Of a stretch of DNA of 64,000 bases, positions 22,151-34,310 are shown piece by piece. The stretch is from the NCBI GenBank assembly GCA_022749755.1, contig CM040452.1, positions 9,566,350 through 9,630,349 of the forward strand. The letters are read 5' to 3'. The notes beneath the pieces were generated by a model. It ran no database searches. It worked only from the letters and a program-made list of their open reading frames with translations, and was not told the origin of the DNA. Source of the stretch: Azadirachta indica. Taxonomy: Eukaryota > Streptophyta > Magnoliopsida > Sapindales > Meliaceae. The translations under genes were made by a program, and so were the position numbers. The stretch's first letter is position 1. Each line of letters begins with the position of its first letter.

Positions 22151-23790
22151 TGTAATAAATTGAAATTTTAACTATTAAAACCTAATAAGAAGCTATTTTA
22201 TTAATCCTTATCAACTTAGGATTTGTAATTAAGTATCACCTTGATGGCCTTGTTGAGAGACTAAAAGTTTGTTAGTAACCAAAAGATTTACTCAAACCTA
22301 TGGTGTCGATTATCTTAAGACTTTTTTCTCTTCTTGCTAGATAATTCTATTCGAGTTCTCATATCTTTAGCATTTTTTTATGATTGGCCTCTCTTTCAAC
22401 TAGATGTCAAAAATGCCTTTTTTATGGAGATTTGTAGGAAAATGTTTATATGAAGTAACCTTCTGGTTTTATTGCTCAAAGGGAGTCTAGCTTAGTCTAG
22501 CTCAGAGGCAATTTATGATCTTAAACAATCTCTAAGAGCATGGTTTGAGAAACTAAGTGGCATACTATATCGTTTAATTTTAAGAGATGTCAGTTAGACC
22601 ATTTAGTTTTTTGTGAAGAAAACTTTTTTTGGGTTAATTATTTTTGTAGTCTACATCAATGACATTATTATTTCTAGAAGTGATTTGTGTATTATTAAGG
22701 AAGTGAAAAAACAAATAAAGCAACATTTCCAAACTAAAGACTTTAGCTAACTCAGATACTTTAGGGGTATTGAAGTCGTAAAAGGGAATAAAGGGTTAGT
22801 ATTATCTCAAAGAAAAGATGTTCAAGATTTGCTAGTAGAAGCATAAATGTTAGAGTCTAAACCGGTTGGTACTTTTATGGATCCAAATTTGAAGTTGGGT
22901 GGTGAAGATGGCCCTAGGTTTGAAGACAGATAAAGATATAGAAGCTTTGTTAGGAAGTTGATTTATTTGACAATAACTACAATCGATATCACATTTGCAG
23001 TTGGTTTAGTTAATCAATACATGAAAAATTCAAAGAAGATATATTGGAAAGCAGTGTGTAGAATTCCAAATATCTCAAACAAATTATTAGAATAGGAATT
23101 TTGTATAAGAAAAATATCAAGTTAGATATTGTGAGCTTTTCTGATGCAAATTTGGTAGAATAAAAAACAAACAAGAGATCTTAGTGATTATTGTACTTTT
23201 CTTAATGGTAATTTAGTGACTTGGAAGAGTAAGAAGAAAAATGTTGTGGCTACGTCTAGTGTTGAAACTAAATATCGAGCTATGACCCACATTACTTGTG
23301 AATTTATGTGAATTAAAAATCTGTTAAAAGAACTTAATATTGAAGTAAAAAGTCCATTAGCAATGTATTGTGATAATCAAGCTGTAACATATATAGCTAC
23401 CAATCATGTGTTTCATGAGTGAACAAAGCATATAGAGATAGATTTTCACTTTTTAAAGGAGAATATTTCTTCAGGAAAGGTTGTAACTCCATATATAAAG
23501 TCAAAAGATCAAGTTGGAGACATCTTTACTAAAACAATGCATAAGGGAACGTTCTTTTATTTTTGTTCCAAGCTGTGCATGATTGATATCTATTCTTCAG
23601 CATAAGGAGGAATATGAAAACCTAATAGGAAACTATTTATTAAATCTTGTCTACTTAGGATTTATGTTATGATAGGAACAATATTTTCCTAATTTCAATA
23701 GGATATTGGGTCTTACACCTATATAAACATTGTATTATTTTATTAGATGAAATATATAGAATTGCTCTCTTTCTCATTCAACATTAACGA
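22151..23790 (+). mobile_element. Ty1/copia fragment with internal deletion
   Basis: An LTR-like start (about 22151-22232, AAAACCTAATAAGAAGCTAT) is joined directly to the RT region and matches the 3' LTR (about 23613-23790, AAAACCTAATAGGAAACTAT). Gag, protease, integrase and the first part of RT are missing. A purine tract AAGGAGGAA precedes the 3' LTR. It sits inside element A. Confidence 0.7.
22390..23600 (+). pseudogene. Copia reverse transcriptase-RNase H remnant
   Basis: RT reads LDVKNAFFMEI (family LDVKNAFLHG), then VVYINDIIISRSD, where the YVDD catalytic box has become YIND, so one catalytic aspartate is lost. RYFRGIEVV follows. RNase H shows LVTWKSKKKNVVATSSVETK (family SWKSKKQ-x-VVA-x-SS-x-E-x-EY), then MYCDNQAVTYIATN and HIEIDFHFLKE. 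Many stops. It is the end of pol of a copia element and cannot be functional. Confidence 0.8.
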
Positions 23791-23999
23791 AAAAGAATTT
23801 ACTAAAAAAGTTGAAAAGTTTGTTACATGCAACCAACTAGTAACAAAAACCTATTGGCTTAAAAATGCCTTATTCATGTTTCCTAATTGCCTAAAAATAC
23901 CTTATTAAAAAAATCTTTTAAAAGAAAGTAAGGAAATGGCCTATTGGCGATAGATCTTTAGGTGCTCAGCGTTCCAAGAGTGAGTGAGCCTACCCCTAC

Positions 24000-25115
24000 T
24001 TTTGTCTTCAAGTTGATAAGTTCTTGAAAAAAACCACTTTTATGACTTGTAAGATCCTTCTTAATTTGGTCTCGGGACCCTAACACCTAGCTCCTTGGAA
24101 TTTTGGAAGACCTTGCGAAGAAGCAAATCTTTTACCTAAAACCTTCTCTACTTAACTTTTGAATTATATTACCGAGCTACTTTTTTGTTGGTATTTTACT
24201 ACTCTGAGTTATGCTTATTCTCTTTTTTCCTCCATCAAATTTAAACTAACAGCCAATTGTTATTGGTTCTCTTCTGGTTGGAAATGTTGCATCTTATACG
24301 ACGGCATCCCAATTTCTACTAAAACCACTACTTGTATCCCAAATGCTAAGCAATAAAGGGTTTCTTCTATAGTGCTATTACGAGTAGTTTTATAAGTCCA
24401 CAAAACAAATGACAGCTCCTCTATCCATACTCTTTTTAGCTTTTTTAATCTTATCTTTAAATGGTGTTTGATTATCTTATTATCAGCCTCAACTTGCCTA
24501 TTCACTTGAGGATGAATAAGCATTGAAAAAGAATTCTTGGTGTTAAGCTACTGGCATAGTTCTTTAAATTTTTGGTTATTACACTGTCTTCCATTGACTA
24601 TCATTATTGCATGTGGAATACTAAATTTGCCTATAATAGATTTTTGTATTAATCCTTTGGTTTTGTGTTCTATGATCTAGAATAGGGCCCTTTGCTTCTG
24701 TATACTTTATGAAATAATCTATTTTTACTACTATATACTTTGTTTGCCCCTTGCTTGTTAGCATTGGCCCAGTTTTATGCTTACTCCTCCTTGGGAAAAA
24801 AGGTCAAGGATTGACAAGTATAGTAAGGGGCTCTAAAAGTTATAGTGGTATAACTACGAACCTTTGACACTTATCAATGCATCATAAACCTACATGCATC
24901 CTCTTAGATGGTGAACCAATAATGTCCTTGCTTGATAACCTTGTGTGTAAGGAACCTAGCACTGAAGTGATTCTCACAAATTCCCCCATATACTTCTCTA
25001 ATGACATACTCAACCTCGTCAAGACATAGACACCTTAGGTAGTATATGAAAAACCTTCTTTTATAAAGTACATCTCTCATCACTCAATATCGTGCAAACC
25101 TAAACTTCACTTTTC
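24000..25115 (-). pseudogene. Element A integrase, broken
   Basis: Read on the minus strand in mixed frames. The zinc-binding part lies at about 24860-25110 (DVLYKRRFF, then HKVIKQGHYW). The catalytic core includes DYFIKYTEAKG (about 24680-24740), and the open frame 24260-24523 has HPQVNRQVEADNKIIKHHLK and LSFVLWTYKTTRNSTIEETL, matching the plant gypsy integrase block HPQANGQVEA-x-NKIIK. A C-terminal part with VIKVVF follows at about 24000-24250. Integrase inserts element cDNA into host DNA. Dead copy. Confidence 0.75.
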
Positions 25116-25289
25116 ATCTTCATGCCTATCATTCGATAACCTTCCATCTCTTAAATATCCAACTTGCAGTAGTAGACACGAGGTAACATCCTCTCCTCTA
25201 AGTGGTTAATGCTAGGCTCTAACAAAAATTTAATTGGGACCAACTTGGTTAGATCATTATTTAAGGTTGAAGCTGATCTTGGTAATGTG

Positions 25290-26470
25290 TTTGCCTACTG
25301 TTCTCTTTTCTAGGAACTTGTGATATTCTATACTCCTTAAATTCTCTAAGGAATTTCCTAACTTTATCTAAGTAAGCCATCATGTTATTCCCCTTACTGG
25401 TACTCAAAAATAACTTGTCCTACTACAAGTTAAAAGTCACTAAATAGTTCAAACATCACTGCTTCTAGTGTCAGGCTTAGCCTTAATCCTGCAAGCAAAG
25501 TATCATACTCAACTTCATTATTTGAAGCTTGAACTTAAATCTTAAAGTAGAATAGACCTCAACTGACTTAAAGGTTACCAAGATCAACCTTGCCTTATCT
25601 ATTAAATAAACCATCTTCATACAAAGTCCACATTGGTAGTTCTGATCTTTTAAAGCTTTCCACTTTTGCTGAGGTATGAATTAACTCTATAATAAAATCA
25701 ACCATTGCTTTTCCTTTGATAATTGGTCTCGGTTTATATTGGATGTCATGCTCTTTTAGCTCAATAGCCTATTTTGCTAGCCTTCCAAATACCTCTAGTC
25801 TTTCTATGATTGACCTTAGTGGTTGGTTATTTAGCACCACTATAGTGGAAGCCTGGAAATAAGACCTCAACTTCCTAGTTGACACAACCAAAGCTAGAGC
25901 TACCTTCTTTATTACAAGGTACCTCGTCTCAACATCTTGAAGTGCATGGCTAATGTAATATACAACTCTTTACACTTTACTCTCTTCTCATATTAACATG
26001 GAACTTATTATCAAATCTGACAATAATAAGTACAGGAAATGCCCTACTACATTTAAAGAGGACAGAAGAACTCCCTATACACCTCTTGAGTTTTTGGAAT
26101 GCTTGCTCACACTCTTGAGCCCACTCTATCTTCTTTCCTTCTTGCAATACTTTAAAGAAAGGTAAGCACTTATCTTACAATAATAAGTATAGCAAAAGTT
26201 CTTCCTCTAACATAGGTTTAGAGAGGATGCTTGCTCACACTCATAAGTTTACTCTATCTTTTCTTCTCCTCGCATTGTTTTGAAGAAAGGTAAGCACTTA
26301 TCAATTCTCGTGATATGAACCTGTTTAGCGTAGCAAATGTTCCCATGAGTCTTTGAACATTTGTTAATATCTTAAGGGACTCTATGTTAAGAAGAACTTC
26401 AATCTTCTTTGGGTTTGCTTTAATTCCTCACTCACCGACCATAAATCCTAACAATTTTCTGAAGGAAACT
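25290..26470 (-). pseudogene. Element A RNase H and RT-RNase H connection, broken
   Basis: Minus-strand readings include LPMWTLYEDG (about 25615-25650; family W-x-L-x-VDG) and ASNNEVEYDTLLAGLRLS (about 25470-25535; family NNEAEYEALLAGL). These are the added plant RNase H core. Upstream, VVYYISHALQDVETRY and VLNNQPLRSIIERLEVFGRL match the RT-RNase H region. Many stops. It includes a 128-bp tandem duplication. Confidence 0.7.
26101..26356. repeat. 128-bp tandem duplication in element A pol
   Basis: GCTTGCTCACACTC occurs at 26101 and 26229, and GGTAAGCACTTATC at 26161 and 26289. Both pairs are 128 bp apart. The two copies differ by substitutions, so the duplication is old. Confidence 0.75.
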
Positions 26471-27060
26471 CTAAAGCACATTTACTAGGATTTAATTTCA
26501 TCTTATGTTTTTTCAGGACTTCAAACCTTTAAGTCCTTGATATGGTTAGCTGCCCTACTACTTTCACTATCATGTCATCTATGTAGACCTTCATGTTCCT
26601 CTTAATCTGTGTAGCAAACATCTTGTTTACCAACCTTTAGTAAGTGGCACCTGTATTTTTTAGTTTGAAGAGCATTACCTTCTAACAATATAAACCTTTA
26701 TCTAGAGCAAAGGATGTCTTCTCTTGTTCTGGTAGATGCATTGTAATCTGGTTTAATAAAATGTGCATCTATGAAGCAAACAACTTGTGTCATGTAGTAA
26801 CACCTACTAATTGGTCAATGCATGGCAGAGGAAAGCTAACCTTTGGACATGCTTTGTTGAGATCGGTAAAGTTAATGCAAATCTTTCACTTCACCATCAC
26901 ATCGTTGGCTAACTAATCTAGGTAATACATTTCTCTAGTAAAATCCACTTTAAGAAACTTCTCTATTTTTGTCTTCAATTGCTTGGTACATCTTTAGATT
27001 AAAGCTTTATCACTTTTAGCACACTGGCCTATAACTTGGATCAATATTAAGCCGATGAAC
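26471..27060 (-). pseudogene. Element A reverse transcriptase, broken
   Basis: Minus strand. In order it reads FTDLNKACPK, FPLPCIDQLVGVTT, QEKTSFALDKGLYC, FKLKNTGATY (family FGLKNAGATYQ), then NMKVYIDDMIVK with the catalytic YIDD box at about 26573-26587, and MKLNPSKCALE. The catalytic box survives, but stops and frameshifts break the domain. This motif set is typical of Tat-lineage Ty3/gypsy elements. Confidence 0.8.
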
Positions 27061-27379
27061 AATCATCTCTAGATTTATACTCTGCATATCTTTATGGGAT
27101 TAAGCGAATACATCTGCATGCTTATTGAGAAATTGCTCAAGTTGTGTTTGCATTTGTGAGGGAGGGATAAACCAACCCGAATAGTTTTATCTAATACTTC
27201 TTTTTGATTTCTACTACCTCTAACTCTTTTATAGGTGCAACTCTTTGACCTTTATTCTCCTCTCTAGAGTCTAATACAACTTGAATGTTCACATGTTTCG
27301 CATTCTTTTTCTCTAGTGTAGAAGCATAACATCCCCTCGATTCTTCATAGTTTTCCTTGAAGAATCTAGTTCATGTCTT

Positions 27380-27770
27380 AATTGAAAACTTTACCATTAA
27401 ATGTTAGGTTAATGTTATTGCACAAAAAAGATTCAATGAAAGAATTCCTAAGATGGTGTTGTATACTAATTGGTAGTCAACCCAAAGAAGTTCACCAGCT
27501 CGGTGCTCTACTGGGGTGTCTACTCCATTGTTAGTAATAGGTCTATACTACCCTCTTGGATCATACACTTTCCTCCAAATCTAATCAAAGTTGTCTTTAC
27601 CGGCTTTAACCTACCCTTTTTTATCCTTGTTTTCTCAAATGCTAATGCATAAAGCATGTCAACTAAGCTTTCATTATCAATTAAAAGTCAATATACCCTT
27701 TAATTGGCTATAGTCAATGAAACCACCAGGGTGTTATCATGCAGTTGATGTATCCCTTTCATTTCTTCCT
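27380..27770 (-). pseudogene. Element A aspartic protease, broken
   Basis: Minus strand: HDNTLVVSLTIAN (about 27705-27740; family HDDALVVS), then IDNESLVDMLYALAFEK with the active-site block DNES, then RLKPVKTTLIRFGGKCMIQE and GSIDLLLTMEY, and VYNTILGILSLN in the ILGRPLLN position. The catalytic block looks conserved, but stops surround it. Confidence 0.75.
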
Positions 27771-28798
27771 ATGATAAAGTGATCAAACATTTTATGATCT
27801 TAGCACTCTTTAAAGGTCAATGTCCTATGTTAACTAGCAATGCTCGTGGGTCTTTTCTCACTCTTCTACCATAGGCCTTTCGTGACCTATTCAAATCTCC
27901 TTTACTTATTAGACCACTAAAGATGGCTCTCATGGCTCTCATGGGCATTCTAGTAGCCTCCTCTTTGGTAGTACCCTCGATGTCTTTGCTAATCTGTGGG
28001 GTGTGCTTGACACCCTTTTACTCCTCTGGCCTGCTATGAACTCCTTCAAGTACCCTCTCCAAATCAAGGACTTTATCTATTCCTTTAAGTCAAAACAATT
28101 CTTTGTATTATGGCTTTAGATTCTATAGTACTTGTTTCAATCTCTCATACTTGGAGCTATCTGTATTTCCTTGGGTTGCTTAAGTAAATATGAATCTCGA
28201 ATATATGTGAATAGTTATTCTCTTGATACATTCAAAGGTGTGTACTTTGAGAACCTACTTTTAGGGTCTTTTGACCCTTTAACATGCTCATGCGGATCTT
28301 GTGTGTCTTTTTGCCCCCTCTTTCTCTTCCTCTTATCTCCTATCTTCTGACGGTCTTGATCACCTTGCTTCTTTGTGTTGGTCAGTTCATCTACATTTTA
28401 GTACTTCAATGCTTTAGAAAGCAACTTAGTAAACATCATTGGTAGGGGTTTTGTTAATGAGAAATGAAATCTTATAGGACGTAACCCTGCCATGATGGTA
28501 GTTAAAGCTACAACATCCATGCAATTCTCTACTCTTACTATTTTTGCATTGAATCGAGGTATATAGTCTTTAAGAGACTTCTCATTTCCCTACCTTATAC
28601 ATAGTAGGTGTATAAGTAGGAATTAGTGACCTTTGGCTCTACAAAATGACTAATAAAGGCATGACTCAATTGCATAAAGGAGGTGATTGATCATGATTTT
28701 AATTTCCTGTACTATCTACGTAAGCATCGGCGAGAATACCTTGCACATTGCAACTTTACTTGCTCCTTTCATTTCCATCCAACCCTTAAAAATCTCCA
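27771..28798 (-). pseudogene. Element A gag, 5'-truncated
   Basis: Minus strand: the C-terminal gag block SHNTKNCFDLKE then IKSLIWRGYLKEFIAG (family H-x-T-x-x-C-x-x-LK-x-EIE-x-LI-x-x-GYL) at about 28030-28110. Basic KRKRKRGQKDTQDPHEH (about 28265-28340) and a capsid end lie upstream. The N-terminal part is missing: at 28799 the sequence switches to a GGCCCGTTTGATTTG terminus. Confidence 0.65.
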
Positions 28799-29214
28799 AG
28801 GGCCCGTTTGATTTGTGATTTGAAAACTATTTTCCAAGATTTGTATACGATTTGAAAATATGAGTTTATTCTTACTATTTTTAATATTTAGAATGTGTTT
28901 GATATAATATCTAAAAACTGGTTTTCAATTTTAAAGAATGTAAAAACATGTTTGAAATAATTTTTGAAAAGAATAAAAATAAAGATGTGTGTTTGATTGA
29001 AACTATTTTCAATATCTTTTTTCATTAAAATTTTACCAATAAGTAAGCACAAATATTTTATTCATGTTGATTATTCCATATTTGGAGTTTAAAATATATG
29101 AAAATAAACAATATCAATTATGTATTTTCTTAAAAGATAAACTTAAAAAATAGTAAGTATTGAGAAATACTTGAAATTTATTTAACTTTAACAAAATATA
29201 AATATTATTCCAGG

Positions 29215-30622
29215 ACTGATTACGACCATAATCTAACCATATTATTCTAGCTATATGATCTCTATTTGTACTCATATAACTGATATTTTCTTGACTCAAA
29301 TATACATCAATTGCTTATTGCCTTACTCCTACGCTTTCTTCATCTATTACATCAAGATCTTCAACCAAGTATTCATTAAAGATTCTGTCATTTCTTAATT
29401 CCATCTTTATAAAATTTTGTATAGTGCAACATGAATAAGAATATGTCTTTGTTTCTTAATCAAGTAATTAGTCATTAATTTAAGAATAGGAAATTCTACT
29501 TTTAGCACACTAAAGCATCACTTGTTAACATTGCACAATAATGAATGTCTATAGTTAAATAGTTCCATTGGACTAGTTGGTTGTCTGCCTCTTCCCTTAT
29601 AGTCATGCAAACCATAAAGTTCTCTGCAATATGGAGTGGGAAATCTAGGCATATTTGAATAACTAGAATCAACAAGATGATATTTTCTTGTGTAAAATTA
29701 AGATAATTAAATTTAACTTTAATAAAATAAATTATATGTAGCATCATTTAAAATAATATTTCAATATTTATGCACATACCTTCCATAGGTCATGGTACCT
29801 ATTTTCTTCTCTAGTTATCACATCTAGAAACACCATCGAGTCATTAGCTACTCCTTCCAAACTCATGTACGCAAATGTGAACAACATATCAAATGAACAT
29901 GCACAGATTATGTTTTGAGTACTTGAACTTTTCTATCTCGATATGAAGTTTGTTTGGAAGCAAGAGCCTATGCACTGATATGTGTTTTGTCGATAGCACC
30001 AATACAAGTCTACCAAATTACAAGCAAAAATATGAAAAATTAATACTTAATTATTTTTGAAATAGGAAAAATTTTTTTTATCATAATATATATTACCTCA
30101 TACCATAGATAGTGCTTGGGATTTGAACTAATTTCAAAAGAAGTGTCATTCAATTTGGAGGTTGAATTACGCAACAACCGAGTCAAAGTATTGCATGTAG
30201 AACTTTCTTAAATTATCTTGATATAGCTTTTTTTTTTTTCCTTAATGTTGAAATCTCTCAGCTACCATCCTATTATGCATTGTGTGTCAAATAGTTAGTA
30301 AAAATATGCATATTGCCTCTTTAACACAAATTGATTTCCCATCCTTTAAAAAATTAGTTCTCCTTATTGTTGAACATAATATGAAAAATGTATTTTTATC
30401 TATTCTCAATTAATCAAGGAGTCTATCTGGATGTCTGTGCAATAACTTTAACATGTATTGACATCCTAATAGTTAAGAACTTCTACATGATTATGTTACT
30501 CTTAAACATTTGTAGTAGTCACACAGTTTCTTAATTAATATTAACTCTATAAGAGAATCTTTTAAATCAGTAAATGAGTTGTATGAATTTGTATTATAAT
30601 TGTTAATTTCTTTTGAATTCAT
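29215..30622 (-). pseudogene. PIF/Harbinger DDE transposase, broken
   Basis: Minus strand, from ATG at 30622 (MNSKEI). In order it reads FFILCSTIRRTNFLKDGKSI and VKEAICIFLLTI (the N-terminal helical region), then CIGAIDKTHISA at about 29975-30015 (family CIGAIDGTHI, the first catalytic aspartate block). Next come MELFNYRHSLLCNV (family ELFN-x-RH-x-x-LRNVIE, third catalytic region) and DHIARIIWLDY at the end. These are hallmark DDE_Tnp_4 blocks. Stops and shifts are frequent. The enzyme cuts and pastes the element. Dead copy. Confidence 0.8.
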
Positions 30623-30701
30623 CCTGCTAAAAAGCTAAAACATATTTACGTAATTTTCATATAAGTAAGATATAACATATTATTATGATAAGATTTATAT
30701 A

Positions 30702-31616
30702 TGTTGACCTTAGGCCACATGAGCCCAAACTTTGATGTTTACTAGACTGTCTAATCCAAGACATGAAAAGAGAATCAAGCTCAAAGTAAAGATTCAAGAC
30801 ACAAGTGTATGGTATTTAATTTTGTATTTGTACTCGTATACTTGTGAATGTGTGTGTGAAGTTTGGTCGACAACCCTTGCCAACCCGATTGACTAACTTG
30901 CTAGGTTTTCAATTTTTCCCTCTCTGTTTTTGCTCGATCAACCAACCTTTTGAGTTTTCGCTTTTTTCATTTTCGCCTCAAATCGGTCAACCAATTTGAC
31001 CAAATCGCTCGACCAATTTTTTTGAAATTAATTGTTTTAAAGCCTACAGCAGCTAGTTTTTGACATAAATATAAATTTAGGACTTCTCTTTCATAATATA
31101 CATGTTTTAAAGCCGATTTTGAAAAACCATAAGCTAAAAATAACATCAATCACTTGCTTGAGCTCCGAATTGTCATAAACACAACAAATCCCTTAAGATT
31201 CATTCAATTCTATCATCCACTATTGAGGAAGTTATTTTGTAAGCTTCTTGTACTCATTTGATTTCGGTTTTTATTGTAAAAGGTAAAAGAATTGAGTCTT
31301 TTACATTTGAGTAGTTAATTTGTGTTTATTGAGTGTAAAGACTTGTGTAAAGTTGTTGGGTGCCAAAACTGTAGGTTGTAATTTTGAATTCTTGTGGAGT
31401 CAAGACTTGTTTTTAATGAAATCTTCAAGTAAAGCATAAAGGAATAGATATAGGTCAGGTTATTGCCGAGCCATTATACATCCGATGTTCAATCTCTCAA
31501 CTCTATCTCTCTTTACATATTACATATACTTTGTTGTGTGATTGGATAGAAATTCAAATTTTGTGTTAATATTTGTTAAAATCCCTATTCATCCCCTCTT
31601 GGGTTGGTTAGTGGCA
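30702..31616 (+). repeat. Solo LTR, probably Ty1/copia (SIRE-like)
   Basis: Starts TGTTGACCTTAGGCC and ends GTTAGTGGCA (915 bp). Its late part carries CCCTATTCATCCCCTCTTGG (31583-31602), a string typical of the end of SIRE/Maximus-type copia LTRs. No internal coding region adjoins it. The flanks (ATATA left, TTTAA right) do not form a clean target duplication, so the borders are approximate. Confidence 0.55.
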
Positions 31617-31751
31617 TTTAAATATAAAAAATCAAATTCAAAATTAAACAAATATACGTGAACATAACAAAATAAAATAGTTCATATACCATATAATCAA
31701 TAATCTAAATTAGACAATACTTATAATATATATAAAATAAGGAATAATAAA

Positions 31752-33155
31752 TGATGAATGTTTAAAAGTGTAGGTTTATGAAGAGAAATATTAGAATTTA
31801 CACTTAATAATGTCCTTTTTTTCCCTAAAAATGAAGCATATTCCTTTATATTGAATTGTAAAACATGAATTGGACTAAATAGTTGATTTTGCACAAGTTT
31901 CATATAAGGAGCGTATCTTTCAATTCAAAACATCAATTGATACGATTCTTGGGTTAGACAAAACTCATTATTTCACAACTTTGTAAGCCAAAAGTTGGAC
32001 CAGCTCGAGCAATTAATGGACAAAATTGGGCTTCAACAGAACTCTTAAGTGCATATTCAGACCAGCCCAACATGCTTTTGTATTTTGACCGTATCCTCCA
32101 ACATAAGTACCCAAAAATTATAAAATTTGGTGTTCCAAAAAGCTGACAAAGAGCTCTAAATTGTTTATGTTTTACATATTCCCAAGTTTTAACTAGTTGG
32201 CTATCAAAAAGAGCCATAATTCTAGAAGAGCAGTGGAGAAATGCAACTTAAACATGTATACCTATTTTCAACACAACTTACATTCTACCAAATCAATAGG
32301 GTGAGATATAGACCATTAGAAAGCTGAGTCATCCATCTACAACTTTAAAATGACTATTTCACAAATTTCGGTGGTTTTGATTGTCAAAAATGTGTTGCAA
32401 GTTGGTAGATTGTGATTAATTGAAAATTTGTAAATTATGTTCACACATGTGAAGTATCTTTTGTTTTACCTATATAAAGGAAGATGTGGAAGTGAGGAAG
32501 GTAGATCTTAGTTATCATTTTGTTTCCTTTTTATAATTTGAACTTCAATTAAATAATGTCTTTCTAAATTAGTAATTAGGGTTAAGGGTGTAGTTTGTTG
32601 ATTTTATAGCATTGTTCTTTATCATTCTAAGTTGTGCTTCAATGCAAAATATTTTCAATTCAGTGAATTCTATTTCTTAAATGTGTTTTGGTTTATTAGG
32701 AGGCCTGATTCATTGTTAACAAAAAGTACACTGAATGCTTGCATAGTTTTTACAAACCAAGAACAAGGTATGTTATAACTTTCACAAATAAATTGAATGA
32801 TTAATCTTTTTATTTTGTTACATTTTCTTCAAAGGGTTATTGTGATGTATTTCAATATATTTATCTTCCGATTAAGATCATCTATTAAGTGATTCTTAAT
32901 TGAGTAAAAAAAAATGAGTAAAGAATGATTTCTATAATTATCAACAAAATAAATCCCTAATGCCCTAATAGTTAATAATATTAAATTTACATTCAACAAG
33001 TAACTAATTCATTTTATTTCATCATATTTGGATATTAGATTTGTGAACTTTGTGAACCTTGTATAACGTATTCCTTGTAGACTGACACTCGGACTTCCGA
33101 ACTTTGTTACTTGAGACAACCTATATTTGAGAGTTACAACCTTTAAGTTATAGCA
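31752..33155 (+). repeat. Solo gypsy-type LTR with perfect ATAAA target duplication
   Basis: 1404 bp, TGATGAATG...TTATAGCA. Flanked by ATAAA at 31747-31751 and 33156-33160. The 3' part carries ACACTCGGACTTCCGAACTT and GAGACAACCTATATTTGAGA, a plant gypsy LTR-end pattern. Two opposite-orientation copies form the tandem pair at 40154-42969. The open frame 31954-32217 (minus) lies inside and is not considered a gene. Confidence 0.8.
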
Positions 33156-33279
33156 ATAAACGTCCAATTATTTACATTCATATGCCAAAAAAAAAAAATT
33201 AAAATTGCATATTAGATTCAAATGCATATAAAACTACTAAGTTCAAAAAAAACAAACTACACATGATGATACTAAGAGC

Positions 33280-34310
33280 TTACTTCAATCCATTAACCCA
33301 TTTTCTTTTTCTTACATCAGACATTGTAATAAACATTCTCCTCCATTCTAAATTAGTAACTTTTTCACAAGCTTAATTATAAACTTCATCATATAAATCA
33401 TCCATAACCTTTAAAATTTTTATGCATTCTTCAACAGAGGTATATTCTTGAGAGAATGAGACTCTTCTGAGTTTCTAATTTGTTCAACCTTTGTCAGGGA
33501 AACTTCTATCTTAGCACTTAATGATTTTACACATGCTTCAAATGCATCTCAAACTTAAATGTTTTAGAGGTCTTGATTCCTTAATTTTATTTTTTTTTTT
33601 TGGCAAAGATCAACTTGGCACTTACAAATCGATATTGTTTGTTGTTCTTTTCCTATTGCCCTCTATAGATTCTTCACCAGATTCATACTCAAGTTCTATA
33701 TGTACCCCAAAGAGTAAGAATTTAGCCTTTTAACTCTTGCTTAGTATTAGAATTTGAAGGGGATTGAGTAGATGCAAAATGTATATAACCAATAGTAGTT
33801 GTTAAAAATCTTACCAACTACAAGATAATGGTCACATTTTTACAAAAACATTTTGCATAATGGTTTTTCTACACATTTGAACATTTAAAATAAATAAATA
33901 ACTAAATTAGACTAGCCCTATGAATTCCTTAAAAAATAAAAAATTTCTTCGTCGTACTAATTAAACATATAATATGTACCTTAATATAAGACTCAAACAT
34001 TGCTTGATATATGGACTATATTTGTCTCTGAATCCAAACCCATCCCTGTGTGAGCCAAAAGTTTTGTGAATTCACGATGCAACTTATACAAACAATTATA
34101 TTTAGACTTCAACTTAAGAATTGTATATCTTTTACCAAATTTCGTAAATAGAGCATTATCTATTGCACCCCATCTTTTTTTATCTAGGATTGAAGTTTGT
34201 AGTACTTTTTTAGCTTCTTCATGCAATAGGTGAATAAAATGTTCCTCAATAAAAATTGATCATAAAGCAATATCATCAGCATCCTTATCTTAAAAGTCAT
34301 CCTATAAATT
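33280..34310 (-). pseudogene. Harbinger accessory Myb/SANT-like protein, broken
   Basis: Minus strand. Open part 33993-34226: RWGAIDNALFTKFGKRYTIL, LKSKYNCLYKLHREFTKLL, then HTGMGLDSETNIV. This matches the plant Myb/SANT-like domain (Myb_DNA-bind_3; LK-x-x-Y then GWD) that accompanies PIF/Harbinger transposases and binds DNA. The C-terminal part at about 33285-33480 reads VEECIKILKVMDDLYDEVYN and LEWRRMFITMSDVRKRKWV, the usual end of these proteins. Broken by stops. Confidence 0.7.

Larger units (their letters stand above)
9776..28798 (-). mobile_element. Element A: decayed Tat-lineage Ty3/gypsy retrotransposon (5'-truncated, nested insertions)
   Basis: On the minus strand the order is gag (28798 down to about 27800), protease, RT, RNase H, integrase (to about 24000), a 3' untranslated part with an antisense ORF on the plus strand, then a 3' LTR ending at 9776. 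The protein motifs (gag with H-x-x-K-x-C and LKE-x-IKSLI-x-GYLKEF, protease DNES, RT YIDDM) match plant Tat-lineage elements. Every domain has stops and frameshifts. The 5' LTR and start of gag are missing where the PIF/Harbinger DNA begins at 28799. A Mutator-like element, a gag-protease LTR element and a copia fragment sit in the 3' part and are annotated separately. Confidence 0.75.

Noticed and set aside
31954..32217. 87-codon minus-strand frame
   Set aside because: Lies wholly inside a solo LTR defined by TG/CA ends and a perfect 5-bp duplication; the related copies at 40154-42969 do not keep it open.
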